Source of the DNA: Dehalococcoidia bacterium
GTDB lineage: Bacteria > Chloroflexota > Dehalococcoidia > Lucifugimonadales > UBA2985
Direction: 5' to 3'
Assembly: GCA_015661155.1 (NCBI GenBank)
Contig: JACVQK010000022.1
Location: 5,935 to 51,035 of the forward strand
Length of the DNA stretch: 45,101 bases
Below the pieces are notes generated by a model, which saw nothing but the letters and a program-made list of their open reading frames with translations, was not told the origin of the DNA and searched no databases. Shown piece after piece: positions 27,761 to 35,783 of the stretch (positions within the stretch are counted from its first letter, which is position 1; each line of letters starts with the position of its first letter). Made by a program: the position numbers and the translations under genes.

Positions 27761-28177
27761 TCACCTAGAGTCACAGCTTGAAAGTCCCAGTGAGCCAACA
27801 TGACCCTTGTCTGTTATCAGCCAGGTGGTCTCACCCCGCGCCTTTAGGAGTTCAGTCAATGTTTCTAGGTCACTGAGATAGCGGGGCTGAGGATAATATA
27901 CTACACCTGTGACACTCCAGGTCTCTTGACCATTTGTTGTCATGTATTTGTACGCGCTCCATGACGCCCACTTAAGGAATAGGCGACAGGACTCGACCGT
28001 CTCGTTGTGCTCAGCAAAGGATATTCCAGTTAACCCGGGATCGTATTCATAGGGATGTAACCTGCTCTTCACGTACGCGATGGCGTCGGCCTCTGTTGCA
28101 GGCAATTGAGTCTCCCTACATGCGATCAGCAGTAGAGTTGACAGTGTGGTTAGTATAAACAGAGAGCGAATGATCAT
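27761..28177 (-). CDS. Hypothetical lipoprotein
   Basis: MIIRSLFILTTLSTLLLIACRETQ (lipobox LIAC); AT-richer than neighbours. Confidence 0.6.
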   Translation of the reverse strand: MIIRSLFILTTLSTLLLIACRETQLPATEADAIAYVKSRLHPYEYDPGLTGISFAEHNETVESCRLFLKWASWSAYKYMTTNGQETWSVTGVVYYPQPRYLSDLETLTELLKARGETTWLITDKGHVGSLGLSSCDSR

Positions 28178-28221
28178 ACCAGAATTCAAGAACACCCCCG
28201 CCCATGACAAACAAACCCACT

Positions 28222-28452
28222 TCACATAAGGTTACTGCGCCTCTTCCTAGTCGCGTTAGAGTTCAGAGTACGTATGAACTCATCACGCGCTTTCCCTTCA
28301 GCGTCTATCGCTTCCCGCCATTTATCCAGATCTTCAAGCGTATGAGGATTTGTTAATGAAGGAGCGAGAGCTTTTTCGCGTGCTGCATCCCAAGCCTTGC
28401 GCGCTTTATCAATTGAGTCCCATCCACAATCCAACTCTGATTGTTCTGCCAT
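28222..28452 (-). CDS. Small hypothetical charged helical protein
   Basis: 76-aa ORF MAEQSELDCGWDSIDKARKAWDAAREKALAPSL... Confidence 0.45.
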   Translation of the reverse strand: MAEQSELDCGWDSIDKARKAWDAAREKALAPSLTNPHTLEDLDKWREAIDAEGKARDEFIRTLNSNATRKRRSNLM

Positions 28453-28543
28453 AGCTCACCGCCAACCCGTCTACTATCAGGGGAGGGGAAAAGGATTGTA
28501 CCTAAACGCTTCTTAGGCTCTCCCTAATAAGTCAAAAGTCGCG

Positions 28544-28906
28544 GTTGATAGGCAGGCCTGTAAGCCGAGTTCTGTATCCCGACATAGTCGGGACGGCGAC
28601 CATCTATCTGGGACTCCGATTGCTCGAAGCCTCTAGCGGCCAACCCGGGGACGGGACGGGCTCTCCCTTTGTCCCCCTATTTGGCCTTGCTCCGGGTGGG
28701 GTTTACCCTGCCTCCGATGTCACCACCGGAGCGGTGAGCTCTTACCTCACCATTTCACCCTTACCCCGATAAATCGGGGCGGTGTAATTTCTGTGGCACT
28801 TTCCGTCGGGTTACCCCGCCTGGCCGTTAGCCAGCACCCTGCCCAGTGGAGCTCGGACTTTCCTCCCCCGCGCAAGCGGAAGCGACCGCCCAGCCTGCCT
28901 ATCAAC
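28544..28906 (-). ncRNA. rnpB: RNase P RNA (bacterial class A)
   Basis: Minus strand: GGGGGAGGAAAGTCCGAGCTCC ... ACAGAAATTACACCGCC ... GGTAAGGGTGAAATGGTGAGGTAAGAGCTCACC ... GAACTCGGCTTACAGGCCTGCCTATCAAC; P1 ends GTTGATAGGCAGGC / GCCTGCCTATCAAC pair. Confidence 0.95.
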
Positions 28907-28952
28907 ACAAACCCAGTGTAACATCAGCGGCGGCGAGGGTCAAAGGGAGCAG

Positions 28953-30149
28953 CTACTCCTTCTCTTTCAGGGTCAGGAGCACAGAGTCATCCCCCACCGA
29001 GACGTGGGAGACCAGGGCACGGAGAAGGTAGCCCAGGGTGTCCCTATCCAGCGAGTCCCAGCCCTGTAGAAGGAATTCACCTCCGCGAGCCATGGCCTCT
29101 AACCCAGGGTCAGGGGACAACAGGCTGTCCTCAAGAGCAGACCTGTGGGCACCCAACTCCTCAAAGATGAGGCGCAGGCGTCCCACGGAGATGCTGCCGG
29201 CAGCGGTCGCCTCCACGGCTTTCAGGAACCGACGCTCCAGAAGTTTTACCTTCCCCTCGGCGTCAGAGCGGCGCTGAGAGGCAGCCTCATCCAGGCGAAG
29301 CTCTATCCTTCCCTGCTCCAGGGCCTCCCAGGCCTGATCCAGGACAGCTCGCTCCAGGACTTCAGAGCGCCAGGTATGGTAGCGGCACATACCCTGGTTG
29401 GTCCGAGACTGGCACTGGTAGTAGCGATACTGGCCGACCACCCGGGAGCCGTCCTTGTGGCTCCATCCCTGGCGTCGGCTCACCCCTATCATCCTGTTGC
29501 CGCAGGAGGAGCAGAAGGCCAGGCCTGATAGGAGAAACGACTCCCCAGGATGAGGTGTTCGCGGCGTTCTCCTCTGGGTCATCTTCTTCTGAGCCAGGTT
29601 GAACTCCGCGGAGTCGATGATGGCCTGGTGGCTACGGGGAACCCTCATGCCAAAACGGGCGTACGTACCAAGATAGGCACGGTTGCGAAGAACGTCTCTA
29701 ACCGTGACTATGCTCCATCCCCCCCCGCTTCGAGTGGGGACCTCTCGCTCATTCAGGTGGCGCACTATGAGCCTCATGCCCATGTCATCTTGAGTGTACA
29801 GGTTGAATATCCGTTGCACCGTGGCGGTCTCTTCGGATACCACCTCCAGTTTGCCATCCGGGCCAATCCTGTATCCAAAGGGGGGTTTGCCCAATCCCTC
29901 TCCCCGCATGGCCCTGGATAGCATGGCCTTCTTGATCCGCTCCCCTTTGGCTCCGCTCCCACTACCCCAGCGCTTCAGAGCTTGCAGCAAGGGATCAGGC
30001 ATCTCCTCATCGAAACAGAGGACCCTGGCTCCCAGGGCGTCCAGCTCCAGGATTCGGCCCACGGAGGACTCCAGGGTATGCCCCAGATGCTGGGGGCCTG
30101 CGACAGCGACCAGAAACTCCCTCTGCGATTGCCCCAGGTACTCCACCAT
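28953..30149 (-). CDS. Recombinase-domain/zinc-ribbon protein of the serine recombinase family, without a recognisable catalytic resolvase domain
   Basis: RAMRGEGLGKPPFGYRIGPDG...VQRIFNLYTQDDMGMRLIVRHLNEREVPTRSGGGWSIVTVRDVLRNRAYLGTYARFG (Recombinase domain), FLLSGLAFCSSCGNRM...YYQCQSRTNQG zinc ribbon; no YxRVS or DRLSR motif. Confidence 0.8.
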   Translation of the reverse strand: MVEYLGQSQREFLVAVAGPQHLGHTLESSVGRILELDALGARVLCFDEEMPDPLLQALKRWGSGSGAKGERIKKAMLSRAMRGEGLGKPPFGYRIGPDGKLEVVSEETATVQRIFNLYTQDDMGMRLIVRHLNEREVPTRSGGGWSIVTVRDVLRNRAYLGTYARFGMRVPRSHQAIIDSAEFNLAQKKMTQRRTPRTPHPGESFLLSGLAFCSSCGNRMIGVSRRQGWSHKDGSRVVGQYRYYQCQSRTNQGMCRYHTWRSEVLERAVLDQAWEALEQGRIELRLDEAASQRRSDAEGKVKLLERRFLKAVEATAAGSISVGRLRLIFEELGAHRSALEDSLLSPDPGLEAMARGGEFLLQGWDSLDRDTLGYLLRALVSHVSVGDDSVLLTLKEKE

Positions 30150-30255
30150 TAGCTGGTACTGGCGGCGTCCGTCCTCCTCGGGGATGTGCTCCTCAAAGGT
30201 CGCGACTGGCTGGTGACTATACCGCTTGCAGAAGCGGGAGAAGGACTCTGGGTGC

Positions 30256-30957
30256 TCAGCTTATGTACAGTATTCGACTGCAACTGGGGCACTGCACCGG
30301 CGTTGGCGAGGTGCGGGCCATCTGCACCACCCTGGTGGGCAGAGTGATGCGGCAACCCTGGCATATGCCTCTTTCCACTTTGACCACCGCCAGACCCAGG
30401 CGGGCGGAACGAAGGGTGTTGTAGAGACCCAGAGGCCCCGGGCTCACAAGGGAAGAGAGACGCTGCCGCCGCTCCTCCAGCAGGGCCAGATCACCGCGCA
30501 GACGCTCTCTCTCCACCAGCAGGCGGTCATGCTCCCTCCTCCACGTGGTCTCAACCTCCTTGAGGGTGTTCTCCAGATTGCCCAGGCTCTCCTGTGTCCC
30601 TTCGATGGCCTCCAGGAGTTGCAGCAGCTCCCCCTCTTGCTCCCTTTGCTGCCCTCTGAGGATGTTCAGCTCCGCTTGCAGGTTCTCCAGCTCCTTGGGA
30701 TTGCGCACCCTTCCCCCGTAGAGCTTCTCTTGCACCAAGGCCGCCTTGCCCTGAGAGGACTCCACGGTGAGCTCCAGGTCTCTGCGCTCCACTTCCTGTC
30801 TCTTCAGAGTCAAGCGAGCCTCTTCCACCATCTGCTGAGACTGAAGAAGGAGGCGGTTGTCCATGAGAGCGGACTCGACGGAGGCGACGGCCTGCTTACA
30901 CCGCTCTATGCCTTCGTCGACTTCCAGAAGGTCGTATAGCTGCTGAACAACGGTCAT
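30256..30957 (-). CDS. C4-type zinc-ribbon coiled-coil protein
   Basis: Long coiled coil then ERGICQGCRITLPTRVVQMARTSPTPVQCPSCSRILYI; start trimmed to MTVVQQLYDLLEVD. Confidence 0.85.
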   Translation of the reverse strand: MTVVQQLYDLLEVDEGIERCKQAVASVESALMDNRLLLQSQQMVEEARLTLKRQEVERRDLELTVESSQGKAALVQEKLYGGRVRNPKELENLQAELNILRGQQREQEGELLQLLEAIEGTQESLGNLENTLKEVETTWRREHDRLLVERERLRGDLALLEERRQRLSSLVSPGPLGLYNTLRSARLGLAVVKVERGICQGCRITLPTRVVQMARTSPTPVQCPSCSRILYIS

Positions 30958-31113
30958 GGTAAGCCACGCATCTCCGCCATTGTATGGAGAGGGACATGAC
31001 CTTGTCAACAAGACCGCTTCCAGGGTTCCGTGCCTCACGGTGGATGTGATGCTCCACCATTTGCCCTATAGGATGGTGAGGTCTCCGAGGCACGCCGTGA
31101 GCCGCCGAGCAGC

Positions 31114-32085
31114 TCAGGCCGGATGAGCTACGTGGTGGGACTCTTCGCATCCCTCCGAGGAGCTTTCAAGCTGAATCGTGATATGCGTGATCCCGAACTC
31201 CTGAGCAGCCACATCCCGCAGGTGCTGGAGGAGACGGCTGGCATCCTCCACGTTGGGCACATCCGCCGTGACGTGGGCGCTGAACACCTCGTAGCCGGTT
31301 GTAATTGACCAGGCATGGATATCGTGCACACCGGTCACGCTCTCAACCTGCTCCAGGCGTTGACACAGACGCTGTAAGTCCAGGCTGGAGGGGGTTCCCT
31401 CCAGCAGCACCCGCAGCACTTTCCAAAGCAGTCTGCCGGAGCTCAGCATGATGAGAAGCCCGATGATGGCTCCAAAGACCGGGTCTGCAACGAACCAGCC
31501 AAAGGCCATGATCAACAAGCCCGCCACCACAACGCCAATGGACCCCAGAAGATCGCTCACGACGTGCAGGAAAGCGGCTTCAACATTCAAGCTCCCCGCG
31601 GCGGAATGCTTGAGCACCATCGCTGCCAGGACGTTGACCAGCAGCCCAACTGATCCAATGCTGAGCGTCATGAGGCCCTGCACCTCGGAGGGCGTCTGAA
31701 AGCGGCGGTAGGCCTCCAGGAAAATCCACCCCGCGACAAGCACCAGGCTCAACGCACTGAGGGATGCAGCAACTATCTCAGCCCGCTGAAAGCCGAAGGT
31801 GTGCCTTGAGGACGCAGGCCGCCCTGCCATCCACATGGCGAACAGCGCCAGGCCAATGGCCGCGGCGTCGGCGACCATGTGACCAGCATCGGCCAGTAGG
31901 GCCAGGCTATTGGCCATCAGGCCTCCAACAACCTCCACCAGCATGTAGCTGCCGGTCAGGGCCATGGTAATCCAAAGCCTTCTCCGGCTGGCAGCACGGA
32001 GATCATGCCCGTGCTCACCCTCCGTGTTGGGTTGTTGAAGGTCGCCAAGGGTCTTTTCGTTCAGTCGTTGATCGGACATGGCCAT
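31114..32085 (-). CDS. Cation diffusion facilitator (CDF/CzcD) transporter
   Basis: SLALLADAGHMVADAAAIGLALFA and C-terminal DIHAWSITTGYEVFSAHVTAD. Confidence 0.93.
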   Translation of the reverse strand: MAMSDQRLNEKTLGDLQQPNTEGEHGHDLRAASRRRLWITMALTGSYMLVEVVGGLMANSLALLADAGHMVADAAAIGLALFAMWMAGRPASSRHTFGFQRAEIVAASLSALSLVLVAGWIFLEAYRRFQTPSEVQGLMTLSIGSVGLLVNVLAAMVLKHSAAGSLNVEAAFLHVVSDLLGSIGVVVAGLLIMAFGWFVADPVFGAIIGLLIMLSSGRLLWKVLRVLLEGTPSSLDLQRLCQRLEQVESVTGVHDIHAWSITTGYEVFSAHVTADVPNVEDASRLLQHLRDVAAQEFGITHITIQLESSSEGCEESHHVAHPA

Positions 32086-32159
32086 TCTTGATCCTCTGTC
32101 AGGCCCAGGGGCCCATTGTACTTTTAGCTCGCATCTGAGTCAAACCTCGGGTTTCAGCA

Positions 32160-32305
32160 GGGCGAGCTCCCTCGGCAGGCTCTGCACCCGCACTTCCCGA
32201 AGGCATTCATAGACGAGCCGAATTCAGGGTCTGTGGGATGTGGGTCTGGGCCATACCCAGTGGGGAACACCCCCAGACCCCCGCCAAAGGGATTCCCAGA
32301 GCTCC
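32160..32305 (+). repeat. Dispersed repeat copy R4 (partial, module B)
   Basis: gcattcatagacgagccgaattcagggtctgtgggatgtgggtctgggccatacccag...aacacccccagacccccgccaaaggg, shared with R7. Confidence 0.75.
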
Positions 32306-32355
32306 TGGAGGCACGTTCCAGGCAGATCGACTCTCGATTCTCAGAGTATTTTGGG

Positions 32356-32448
32356 TTGTGCGTTAGAGTACATCGGATTGTGCGTTAAACTCTTATGAAT
32401 TTCTCCTTAACTTTGTTTAAGAATCGTTTAAGATAGCGATTAACAAAG
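32356..32448 (+). promoter_or_regulatory. Putative operator/regulatory region upstream of the small HTH gene
   Basis: TTGTGCGTTA direct repeats (32356-32365 and 32378-32387, 22-bp period) and imperfect inverted repeat CTTTGTTtaagAATCG...CGATTAACAAAG (32411-32448). Confidence 0.45.
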
Positions 32449-32512
32449 GTGTTGACAAGTGTTGAATATAATGCTAGCGTTTGACTGTATTAGGAATAGA
32501 GGGGGTTCAGCC

Positions 32513-32737
32513 ATGGCCCGCAAAAGCAAGAAGATGGTCCAGGTAGAGGAGCTTTACCAGCGGCCCCTGGAGCGGCTCCTTCCTGAAATGGTCAACGAGA
32601 AAGGGCTCTCCGCCACTGCGGGCGAGTTGGGCATTAGCAAGGCCACCGTGGGGTACTGGCTCCTCAAGCTCAGGATCGAGGTCCGGCGAGTCGCTCTGGC
32701 TCCCGGAGAGACCCTGGAGATCAAGAGGGTAAGCTAA
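32513..32737 (+). CDS. Small helix-turn-helix DNA-binding protein
   Basis: 74 aa; GLSATAGELGISKATVGYWLLKLRIEVRRVALAPGETLEIKRVS resembles an HTH. Confidence 0.65.
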   Translation: MARKSKKMVQVEELYQRPLERLLPEMVNEKGLSATAGELGISKATVGYWLLKLRIEVRRVALAPGETLEIKRVS

Positions 32738-32845
32738 AGCCGTGTTTATCCCTGAGAAGTGGATAGACATCGGTGGGTCTTGATGATGACCATCCTGTGA
32801 GCCATGGCGAGGTTCCCGTCGTAAACGGCTTCCGAGGCGCACCCT

Positions 32846-32990
32846 TAACAGGTTGCTGAAAGAGGGGTGTCCAGAGGGGCGAAGCCCCTTTGGCGGGGGT
32901 CTGGGGGTGTCCCCCAGATACAATTCCCACCCCCTTCCTGGCCAGGAAGGGGGACAGGGGGATGGTCGGAAGGGTTTTTCATCACCCCTA
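32846..32990 (-). repeat. MITE-like repeat copy R5 (reverse orientation)
   Basis: TAACAGGTTGCTGAAAGAGGGG...gaggggcgaagcccctttggcgggggtctgggggtgtcccccagata...ggtcggaagggTTTTTCATCACCCCTA. Confidence 0.85.
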
Positions 32991-33034
32991 CAGGTGACCT
33001 TATTTGTTCGACGCCAAACCCAGGAGGAGAGAAA

Positions 33035-33475
33035 ATGAAGAAGCCTGCGGTTTTGCTTCTTGTACTGGTAGCCATAGCGATGGTGGGCCTGGCCTGCGGC
33101 GGGGGCGGAGAGACCAAAGCCATCACGCCTACCGCTACCGCGACCCGTGAGGCCACCACGCCCATCGCGACTCCAACGGAGGAGGCCAGCAACGCTGAGA
33201 GCGGCCGGCAACTGGCCCAGGCGAAGGGTTGTCTGGGGTGCCACAGCACCGATGGCAGCGCTCGCGTGGGCCCCTCCTGGAAGGGCCTTTACGGGCACAG
33301 CCACGCGCTTCAAGACGGCAGCACAGTGACCGTGGACGATGCATATCTGTTAGAGTCCGTCCGGAGCCCCGGCGCCAAGGTGGCCCAGGGGTTCCCGCCC
33401 AACGTCATGCCGACTTTCACTCTCACAGACGGTGAGATAGACGCGATCATCGCCTACATCGAAACGTTGAAGTAG
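33035..33475 (+). CDS. c-type cytochrome lipoprotein
   Basis: Lipobox VGLACGGG, PTATATRE linker, AKGCLGCHSTDGSARVGPSW (CxxCH), distal Met in NVMPTF; RBS aggagg. Confidence 0.88.
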   Translation: MKKPAVLLLVLVAIAMVGLACGGGGETKAITPTATATREATTPIATPTEEASNAESGRQLAQAKGCLGCHSTDGSARVGPSWKGLYGHSHALQDGSTVTVDDAYLLESVRSPGAKVAQGFPPNVMPTFTLTDGEIDAIIAYIETLK

Positions 33476-33500
33476 GGGCACCGCGGGCATCTGGTATCGA

Positions 33501-33728
33501 GCAGGGTGCGGAGAAACCCTTTCGACCATCCCCCTGGCCCCCTTCCTGGCCAGGAAGGGGGCCAGGGCACGCCCTGCACCCACACTCAACTGTCGCTGCC
33601 CTGGTCTGACCTTGTTCTACGGTTCGTAAGGTATGGGTCTGGGCTAAGCCCAGTCTGGGGGACACCCCCAGACCCCTGTCAAAGGGGCTTTGCCCCTCTG
33701 CACTCCCCATTTCTCATCAGCCTGCCTA
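33501..33728 (+). repeat. MITE-like repeat copy R6 (module A)
   Basis: gcagggtgcggagaaaccctttcgaccatccccctggccccc...cactccccatttctcatcagcctgccta. Confidence 0.85.
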
Positions 33729-34511
33729 CTCCCTTGAAGCGCCAGCCGCGGAGAGGTTGATCATCCCCGCCAGGTAGCCGGCGCCGAAACCGTTATCGAT
33801 ATTGACCACCGCTATGCCGGGGCTACAGGCGTTGAGCATCGCCAGGAGAGCCGCAAGCCCCTGAAGGCTGGCGCCGTATCCCACGCTGGTGGGCACGGCG
33901 ATAACGGGCACCGACACCAGCCCGCCTATCAAGCTGGGAAGCGCGCCTTCCATCCCCGCCACGCCGACGATGACCCGGGCCTTCCGCAAGTTCGGCAGGT
34001 GCTCCAGCAGCCGGTGCACCCCTGCAATGCCCACGTCCCAGATTCTCTCCACCTCGTTCCCCATCAGCTCCGCGGTGACGGCGGCCTCCTCCGCCACCGG
34101 CAAATCGGCGGTGCCTGCGGCCGCTATCAGCACCCCCGACACTGGCGGGGCCTTCTTCTCCCCCCGGTTTACAACGATGGCCCTGGCCAGCTCGCTGTAG
34201 CGGGCATCCGGCAGGGCCTCTCTAACCCGGGCATACGCCTCGGGGCCTGCCCTGGTGATGAGCACCCTGGAAGAGGTCTCCACAATCCTCTGGGCAATAT
34301 GGGCTAGCTGCTCCGGGCTTTTCCCAGGAGCGTATACCACCTCGGGAAAGCCATTGCGGAGGGCCCGGTGGTGGTCTATCTTGGCGAATCCCATGTCCTC
34401 ATAGGGAAGAATGCGCAGCCTCTCCACCGCCTCCCTCACCTCCATCTGGCCCCGCTGCACTTGTAGAAGAAGGTCTTCCAGATGCTTGGCGTCTATCTCA
34501 TGCCTCCTCAA
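33726..34511 (-). CDS. larB: Nickel pincer cofactor biosynthesis protein LarB
   Basis: DHHRALRNGFPEVVYAPGKSPEQ, VIVGVAGMEGALPSLIGGLVSVPVIAVPTSVGYGASLQGLAALLAMLNACSPGIAVVNIDNGFGA. Confidence 0.93.
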   Translation of the reverse strand: MRRHEIDAKHLEDLLLQVQRGQMEVREAVERLRILPYEDMGFAKIDHHRALRNGFPEVVYAPGKSPEQLAHIAQRIVETSSRVLITRAGPEAYARVREALPDARYSELARAIVVNRGEKKAPPVSGVLIAAAGTADLPVAEEAAVTAELMGNEVERIWDVGIAGVHRLLEHLPNLRKARVIVGVAGMEGALPSLIGGLVSVPVIAVPTSVGYGASLQGLAALLAMLNACSPGIAVVNIDNGFGAGYLAGMINLSAAGASRE

Positions 34512-34657
34512 GCGCTATCCCAGCCATTATATATCTGGGGCAACGGATGCACCACGCTTTTAGCCAAACAGGCTCTTTTGCAGCTATTGACCCGTGGGCT
34601 ATCGACTTGTGGTAGAATTAACGCCATGTCAGTTTGGCTTCGAGAAAGGCTCTCCTT

Positions 34658-35602
34658 ATGGCAGACACGACTATAGCCCAGCGGGAGCTTCATATCCATT
34701 CCCTGGAGTACAACGGCCTTACGTGGCTGGACATCGAAGACCCGTCCAAGGCGGAGATGAAGTTCCTACAGAAGAACTACCCCTTTCACCCACTGCACCT
34801 GGAGGACTGCCTTAGCTGGGTGCAGCTCCCCAAGCTGGACAAGTACCAGGACTACGTGTTCCTGGTGCTTCACTTCCCCATTTTCAACAAGAAGGTCCGC
34901 ATCACCACCCCCAGCCAGGTGAGCGTCTTCGTGGGGGCCAGGTACGTGGTGACGGTGCACCAGGGGAACCTGGGTCCCCTGACAAAGTTCTTCGGGGAGT
35001 GCCAGGAGAGTGAGGATTCACGTCACAGGTACATGAGCCACAGCTCAGGACGGCTCCTCTACCACATCCTGGATGGCCTGGTGGACTACTGCTTCCCCAT
35101 CCTCAACGCCATCAGCCGGAAAGTGGACGCCGTAGAGGAGCAGGTGTTCGAGGGAAGCCTCCGGGAAACGGTGCGAGAGCTTTCCATACTCCGGCGGGAC
35201 ATAATCTCGTACCGGCGCATAATCCGCACTCAAATAGGCGTTCTGGAGCTGCTGGAGGAGAAGGAGTTCCCCCTCCTCAAGGTGGACCCGGACGTGTACT
35301 TCGGAGACCTAGCAGACCATATCCGGCGCATATGGGTGGGATTGGAAGAGCTCAAGGAGGTCATGGAGAACCTGAGCGAGAGCCACGACTCCCTCACCTC
35401 CCATCACATCAACGAGGTCATGCGCACCCTCACCGTCATTACCACCATCATGCTGCCTCTCATCGTCGTCTCCGGGATCTATGCCCAGAACATCCCTTTA
35501 CCCTACCAGAATGAAAACATCGTCTTCCCCATTCTCATGGCAAGCATGGTGCTCCTTGGAGGGGCAATGCTCGTCCTCTTCAAGTGGAAGCGCTGGATAT
35601 AG
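34658..35602 (+). CDS. corA: CorA-family divalent cation transporter
   Basis: C-terminal two-TM region MLPLIVVSGIYAQNIPLPYQ...FKWKRWI, upstream LEDCL...KLDKYQDYVFLVLHFP; start trimmed from 34634. Confidence 0.88.
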   Translation: MADTTIAQRELHIHSLEYNGLTWLDIEDPSKAEMKFLQKNYPFHPLHLEDCLSWVQLPKLDKYQDYVFLVLHFPIFNKKVRITTPSQVSVFVGARYVVTVHQGNLGPLTKFFGECQESEDSRHRYMSHSSGRLLYHILDGLVDYCFPILNAISRKVDAVEEQVFEGSLRETVRELSILRRDIISYRRIIRTQIGVLELLEEKEFPLLKVDPDVYFGDLADHIRRIWVGLEELKEVMENLSESHDSLTSHHINEVMRTLTVITTIMLPLIVVSGIYAQNIPLPYQNENIVFPILMASMVLLGGAMLVLFKWKRWI

Positions 35603-35654
35603 CAGGGTGCGTCCCTGAAGTTCGCTGCACAATCTACTCCACATTGGGCAACCC

Positions 35655-35724
35655 CGCTCGTGGTTCGACAGGCTCACCATGAGCGGACTCTGAAACCCGC
35701 TCATCCTGAGCTTGTCGAAGGATG
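35655..35724. repeat. Inverted REP-like pair
   Basis: tggttcgacaggctcaccatgagcgg and its approximate reverse complement ccgctcatcctgagcttgtcgaaggatgg. Confidence 0.75.
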
Positions 35725-35783
35725 GCGTATTATGCCAGGCATTTCTGATTCAGGACACTGACCAGGGTGAGAGGAGAGCCGCA

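Noticed and set aside
33506-33760. Short ORFs within repeats (33506-33760, 33447-33710, 39273-39578, 39473-39991, 32721-32930)
   Set aside because: Composed of repeat DNA (DHPPGPLPGQEGGQG..., GVSPRLGLAQTHT...), found in several frames and orientations; not conserved proteins.
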